Translations under genes and position numbers: made by a program | The notes under the pieces: model-generated | Told to the model about the DNA's origin: nothing | Databases searched by the model: none | What the model saw: only the letters and a program-made list of their open reading frames with translations | Shown: one piece after another, positions 59,285 to 64,000 of the stretch | Layout: the number at the start of each line of letters is the position of its first letter | Numbering within the stretch: the stretch's first letter is position 1 | DNA from: Paroedura picta | Lineage: Eukaryota > Chordata > Lepidosauria > Squamata > Gekkonidae | Length of the DNA stretch: 64,000 nucleotides | Direction: 5' to 3' | Assembly (NCBI RefSeq): GCF_049243985.1 | Contig: NC_135371.1 | Coordinates: forward strand, 4,489,501-4,553,500

Positions 59285-59959
59285 CTTCTGCAGGCCAAGC
59301 AGACCCTCAAACACGAAGCGACAGCCAGGAACCTTATCAAATGCACGGGAAAACAGGTTGGGAGAGATTAGAGATCAGAATCACAACCCCCCTCGCAAAC
59401 GTAATAGCATAAATAAAAGTATTTATACAAATACCTAAAATTGAGACTTCTGGGGGCTGTGCTGAAAACATCCTTATCATATATCCCTTTCTTCTTTTGC
59501 AATGAATTAAATGAATTTGAAGACGAGGTTTCACAGACTCAAGACATAGAAGCATAGAATTTTGAAGGGAAAAAGAAACCCTCACCCAAAGCACATTTGG
59601 GGAGCCTCCTGTGGGTTCAGGATGGATGAGATTTCAGGATGGATGAGATGCGCTAAGGTCGGCCAGCCGCTCTCTCTGGCTTTCCTGCTGGGGAGCCATG
59701 AGCTTTGCCCCATGCAGGACTGAAGACATTCATACGCCTCAATAAATATCCCAACTGCTTGTTTCTAAATCCTCTTATAAATGATGCAATTTATATATTT
59801 TTCCAATCAGAAAAATAAGTTTTCTACGAAAAATAGAAGATGAATTGCAATGGCATTCAGACATTTCCAGATATTTTATTGCCAGAAGTCCTCCCGCCCC
59901 GCCCTGCCCAGACTCCCCCCCCCCCCACCATCAGCAGAAAAGAGGAATTGGCGCAACCA

Positions 59960-60680
59960 GCCCTTGTTCCTCCCATTGCCCCGGGGCAGCCTCCCTTTCC
60001 AACCAACCACAGAGCCAGGTGTGCTGATTGACGTGCCTCCGTCCCGCCCCTTCCACCGAGCCTTTGGCCCCCAGCTGGGAAGTGAGGGCGGCGCGTCGCG
60101 AGCCCCGCAGGAGCAGCGAGTGAAGGGTTAAGGAGGCGACAGAGTTGCGTTTCCTAGAAGGGAGGCGGAGAGGGGGCGGAGGAGGACCCCTGGAGTCCTC
60201 CCCCAGTTTCCCTTTCAGCAGAGCCGCAGGACGGAGGCTGCCGGGAAGGGTGAAGCTCTGCGGGGGTGGCGGGAGGAGGAGGGGGAGGCCGCCCTGCAAG
60301 GGGGTCTCCCGGGGTCCCGCGTGCGGAGGGGGGCAGGGGCAGGGGGGAGGGATTCTGGGCTGGGGGTGGCGCAGGGGGGGGGGACCCCCTTCTTGATCTC
60401 TGCAAGGAAAAGCTCCCCTAGAGGGGAAGGGGGAGGTTGAGCCCAGGTGGCCCAGGAGGTCCCTCCAACTCTATGATTCTAAGTGTTTCCTTTTGTCCAT
60501 CCTTCACCCATCACAGCACCCCTCCACTTCATTGGATGTCCTTGAGTAAATAATTAATTCCAAAGAAGGCTTCAACACCGATCTATCCAGGGGCATTACA
60601 ATATGGGCCGTTTTATTCCTGTTCTTTATAATCGCTAATATAGAGATTTCCATTTTCAAATAAAAACTCTCAACGCTGTA
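59960..60680 (+). promoter_or_regulatory. Orphan CpG-island promoter G, truncated unit
   Basis: A seventh copy of the CpG block (to about 60,440), preceded by the CR1-linked flank, with a small deletion in the G-run (GGGGGGGACCCCC near 60,380). Intron 1 sequence follows but is reshuffled and ends near 60,680 (AATAAAAACTCTCAACGCTG); no SCAN or finger exon follows. This is the 3' boundary of the array. It could still start noncoding transcripts or be inert. Confidence 0.6.
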
Positions 60681-60683
60681 GTC

Positions 60684-60757
60684 CCATGATTGGGAATTGT
60701 AGTCATGGGAATTGTAGTCCATGAACATCTGAAGGACCACAGGTTGACTACCCCTAC
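60684..60757 (-). repeat. hAT-type MITE fragment
   Basis: GGGAATTGTAGTCCATGAAC followed by a terminal GGTTGACTACCCCT resembles the end of a hAT-like nonautonomous family common in reptiles, with terminal repeat AGGGGTAGTCAA. Only one end is present, and it abuts the truncation of promoter unit G. Confidence 0.45.
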
Positions 60758-60859
60758 TTTAGGCAATAAACTAGGATGCTATGCTATTGATTTTATTTTT
60801 GAGCAAACCTAACTAGATCCGCAGAGACAGAACAGAAGAAAGTCAATGTGTGTGAAAGC

Positions 60860-61790
60860 TGACCTATTTATTTACTGTCTTTTTATCCCACCACTCCTGC
60901 GAAGGCTCATGGCGGCTAACAGTCATAAAAACCCCAATAAAATCCCACAAAACAATTTAAAACAATCTGAAACCCAACCGGTCAACCATAGACCATCCCA
61001 TACTCTGTGGCAAAATAACCTAGACCTATTCACTAAGAGCCTCTTGTGGCGCAGAGTGTTAAGGCAGCCGCCTGAAAGCTTTGCCCATGAGGTTGGGAGT
61101 TCAATCCCAGCAGCCGGCTCAAGGTCGACTCAGCCTTCCATCCTTCCGAGGTCGGTAAAATGAGTACCCAGCTTGCTGGGGGGTAAACGGTAATGACTGG
61201 GGAAGGCACTGGCAAACCACCCCGTATTGAGTCTGCCATGAAAACGCTAGAGGGCGTCACCCCAAGGGTCAGACATGACCCGGTGCTTGCACAGGGGATA
61301 CCTTTACCTTTACCTTTATTCACTAATAGGCCCAAGGGTGGACAACAGGGCTCAACGAGGGGGGGGTCAAGATCTTCAGCACGCCGGCCTCAACCGTAAA
61401 CCTGGCAGGAGAGCTCCATCTTGCAGGCCCTGCGGAATGTAGAAAGCTCCCACAGGGCCCGTAGCTCCTCCGGGAGCTCATTCCACCAGGTGGGGGCCAG
61501 GCACGCTTCCTGGGGGCCGGGAATGACCAACAAATTTGTTCCTGCAGAGCATAAGGCCCTGCGGGGGGCATAGGGCAAAAGGCGGTCCCAGACCACAGAG
61601 GGCCTTAAAGATAAGAACCAACACCTTAAACTGGATCTGGGCAGCAACTGGTAACCACTGCAGCTGCCTCAGCACAGGCTGGATATGGGCCCTCCATGAT
61701 GTCCCAGTGAGTCCCTTAGCAGCTGCATTTTGCACCAGCTATAACTTCCGGATCAAGCCCAAGGGTAGGCCTGCGTATGTATGCACATTT
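60860..61790 (-). mobile_element. L2-like LINE 3' end
   Basis: On the minus strand 61,390-61,735 reads as a reverse-transcriptase C-terminus (LQWLPVAAQIQFKVLVLIFK, WNELPEELRALWELSTFRRA), in broken frames. The 3' untranslated end lies at 60,860-61,026 (TTATCCCACCACTCCTGCGA). A SINE at 61,037-61,316 splits the two. The stretch of HWLPV-type motif, long hydrophobic run and WNELP is typical of L2 and its CR1-superfamily relatives. Confidence 0.7.
61037..61316 (+). repeat. tRNA-derived SINE with BovB-like tail
   Basis: About 280 bp with a 10-bp target duplication TATTCACTAA (61027-61036 and 61317-61326). Head: A box TTGTGGCGCAGAGTG and B box GAGTTCAATCCCA. The tail GGCACTGGCAAACCACCCCG and CTGCCATGAAAACGCT parallels the BovB leader in this same window, and GGGTCAGACATGACC parallels its 3' end. 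It ends in (CTTTAC)n. It sits inside the L2-like element and is therefore younger. Confidence 0.8.
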
Positions 61791-62484
61791 CCTGCCAAGG
61801 TGAGTTACAAGCAAGTCAGAATGTAGTTCCCCGGTTGAACTCACACTTGAGAAAGCGCTGCCCCTGCTCTCTGCGCCACAGTGCTGGCCTCCTATGTGCC
61901 ACCTCGGGCTTCGGTGATCAACCCCATTCCTTCTCGGGGTTCTGCCTTTTGAGAAATCCCTCCGTTTGCCAGCTGGTAAAATTGAGCTCGAGAGGAGATA
62001 AGCCCATTTCCACCATACAGCTAAGCAGATACCCACGGTTCTCTGTTTGGTCTGCTTCTTGAATTCACATTTGAGAAACTGCCCTCTGCCCCACTGAATT
62101 CAAATGAAGAGCAGCAGGCGGGGCTCCAGCAGGTGAGGCTCCTGTTGACCTACAGCTAAACTTCACCTGCCCAAATCCTGTTTCTTCTTGGCTTGTTCTT
62201 CAGGCCTTTGCTGCTGCCTTTTACTGAACCTTTTGAGGCACCCCTGAGCCTTGACTGGTGGGAGAAGAATGAACACAGCACAAGCCCCCCCCCCAATTCA
62301 TCCCTTCTGCCCCCTTCCACCCCACACTCAACCTCCTGGAAGGCTCTTATGTCGTCACAGCAAGGAAAATGCACTTTTGAAAATACACACTGAGGGCTCT
62401 ACCCAAATATTGGTACTAGTATTACTTAAAATGTTCGGTTCTGGGACTGCTCCAAAGGGCAAAAGAAGAGGCCCCATTGACATC
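61791..62484. other. Unassigned flank
   Basis: No gene recognised. Two related segments (about 61,838-61,880 and 62,058-62,095) share a CACA/TTTGAGAAA core and CTCTGC and CCAC motifs, hinting at an old duplication or unknown repeat. A C-run lies at 62,286-62,294. Confidence 0.3.
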
Positions 62485-62492
62485 CCTTAAAC

Positions 62493-62858
62493 CAGTGGTC
62501 CCCAACTACCGGGCCGCAGCTCCCTCTCCCCACCCCCCCAGTGAGAAACTTCCCAGGCCGCAAGCAAATCAGCCGCCAAAGCAGCCGATTAGCTTGTGGC
62601 CCGGCAAGCTTCTTTTGGGGGGGGGGGGAGAGAGAGAAGCAGGGCCACTGGCGCGCGTGCGCATTTGCACCATGTGCAGGCACAAACGCACAAGCGCAGA
62701 CCTGCCATGCATGCACTCATGCACGGAAGTGCCACTCATGCGTGTTTGTGGCCGCTTATGGCGCAAATGCGCATGCTTGGACCTGCCGCGCATGCGCGGC
62801 TGCCAGATCGCCCGTCCCCCCCACCTGTCCTCAGCCTTAGAAAGGTTGCGAACCACTG
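62493..62858. mobile_element. hAT-superfamily MITE
   Basis: 366 bp flanked by a perfect 8-bp duplication CCTTAAAC (62485-62492 and 62859-62866), the length typical of hAT. The ends are imperfect inverted repeats: CAGTGGTCCCCAAC at the left and GGTTGCGAACCACTG at the right. No transposase frame is seen. The interior has a G-run (62,618-62,627) and CpG-rich repeats with ATGCGC. Confidence 0.85.
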
Positions 62859-62866
62859 CCTTAAAC

Positions 62867-63740
62867 TGTTCCCGAGGCCAATCTGCCTCTGGCCCTCCTT
62901 TCAAGAGATTTTCCCCTGTACACAAGGCTTTGTTCTTCCAGGAGGAAGAAGGAGCTGTTTTTTTATACTCTGCTTTTCTCTACCCAAAAGGGCTAACAAA
63001 CACCTTTCCTTTCCTCTCTCCACAACAGGGTGGGACCGAGAGAGCTCTGTGTTTTATGGATGTTAGAATACGCAGAGTGTGCATAACTGAACCAAATGTA
63101 AAGGGTGTCCTGCAGGGGGCAGCAGAGGAGATATATATATTTAGCATAGATAGGATAGGAACTTCTGGATGATTTTTAAATTATCCCCTCTAGTGTCCTG
63201 GTTGGCTCAACAGGGGACTTCCAGCTTGTTTGACCACACTCCCTACTTGCCTCTGGAACAGCTGTCAAACAAAAGAATGACTGCAGAAAACCTCATCCTA
63301 AACAGTGTCCTCTATGAAGCCTGAAGTTCTGTGACATTCCGTCATAAGATAGCTTGACAGTGAAGGACAAAAAAAATATCCACATTTAATAATAACTAGT
63401 ATTCTAATTGCTTTAGCCAAAAACTGAGTATGCTTTAACTAATACCAGTTCAACACCTGCATATAACAGGCTGGATTTTCCATGTCGATGTCTGGCATGG
63501 TAGGTGCTGAGGCTGAAGATCTTGCAATACTGGAAATGTGGTTTATCTCCTGTCTAAAGTCTTCGCTGTGAAACACATATTAGCATTTATATGCTTTCTT
63601 CCTTGGGTGTATTCTTAGGCATATCCTATGTCTCTTGAGGTCCATGTTGGACTTAAAGATGCTACTAGACTCTGATTTTATTGTGCTGGGTAGGACAGTG
63701 TGCATTCGTAGCTTAGTAGTACACTGCGAACTTCTATACT
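62867..63740. other. Intergenic flank with SINE trace
   Basis: At about 62,985-63,050 CTCTACCCAAAAGGGC and CTCTCCACAACAGGGT look like an inverted Sauria-like SINE fragment. The rest is AT-rich with nothing recognised. The region holds the likely 3' UTR of the minus-strand gene near its right end. Confidence 0.35.
63677..63682 (-). terminator. poly(A) signal of the minus-strand zinc-finger gene
   Basis: TTTATT on the plus strand is AATAAA on the minus strand (CACAATAAAATC), 66-71 nt past the stop. Its position is plausible but a chance match is possible. Confidence 0.4.
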
Positions 63741-63747
63741 GTAAGCT

Positions 63748-64000
<253 letters not shown>

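Overview
This is vertebrate DNA, most likely from a squamate reptile (lizard or snake). The evidence is a cluster of SCAN-domain C2H2 zinc-finger genes with spliced exons, a full-length RTE/BovB LINE, tRNA-derived SINEs of the Sauria kind, CR1 and L2-like LINE fragments and a hAT MITE. The species cannot be named from the sequence alone.

About 60 kb is one tandem array of paralogous genes on the + strand. A complete unit has a CpG-island promoter, an intron of about 1 kb, a 717-nt SCAN exon, a 115-nt linker exon, a 390- or 420-nt exon with an acidic/basic linker and the first zinc finger, a short intron of 243 or 245 nt, and a terminal exon with 4 to 7 further fingers, followed by AATAAA. In all six SCAN genes these four coding exons add up to an exact number of codons when spliced in phase. 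This is the main support for the models: A 592 aa, B 606, C 630, D 648, E 634, F 688.

Layout: promoter A and gene A (0.5-5.3 kb). Two extra near-identical copies of gene A's 3' half, without promoter or SCAN exon (3449-bp tandem units, to 13.7 kb). A fourth finger cassette of another subtype, split by a 2.55-kb poly(A) retroposon (13.7-18.3 kb). Genes B (20.4-27 kb), C (28.6-33.8 kb), D (38.8-43.7 kb), E (45-51.7 kb) and F (53-58.2 kb). An orphan seventh promoter (60 kb) with no gene behind it, which marks the array's edge. Between units sit the same repeats in the same order: inverted tRNA-derived SINE remnants, and in three places a CR1 fragment nested in such a SINE. One of those CR1 copies is itself split by an intact 3.2-kb BovB.

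From 60.7 kb on there is unrelated flank: an L2-like LINE 3' end broken by a SINE whose tail resembles both ends of BovB, a 366-bp hAT MITE with a perfect 8-bp target duplication, and at the window end the C-terminal fingers of an unrelated zinc-finger gene on the - strand.

The SCAN halves are nearly uniform and should let the paralogues form dimers with each other. The finger arrays differ in finger number and in predicted DNA-contact residues, as expected of a young, recombining transcription-factor cluster. The most unusual points are gene A's single SCAN part facing four phase-compatible finger cassettes, a conserved stop-bearing alternative exon that would make SCAN-only proteins, an in-frame retainable intron in B, C and E, and the unfamiliar ORF in the poly(A) retroposon.
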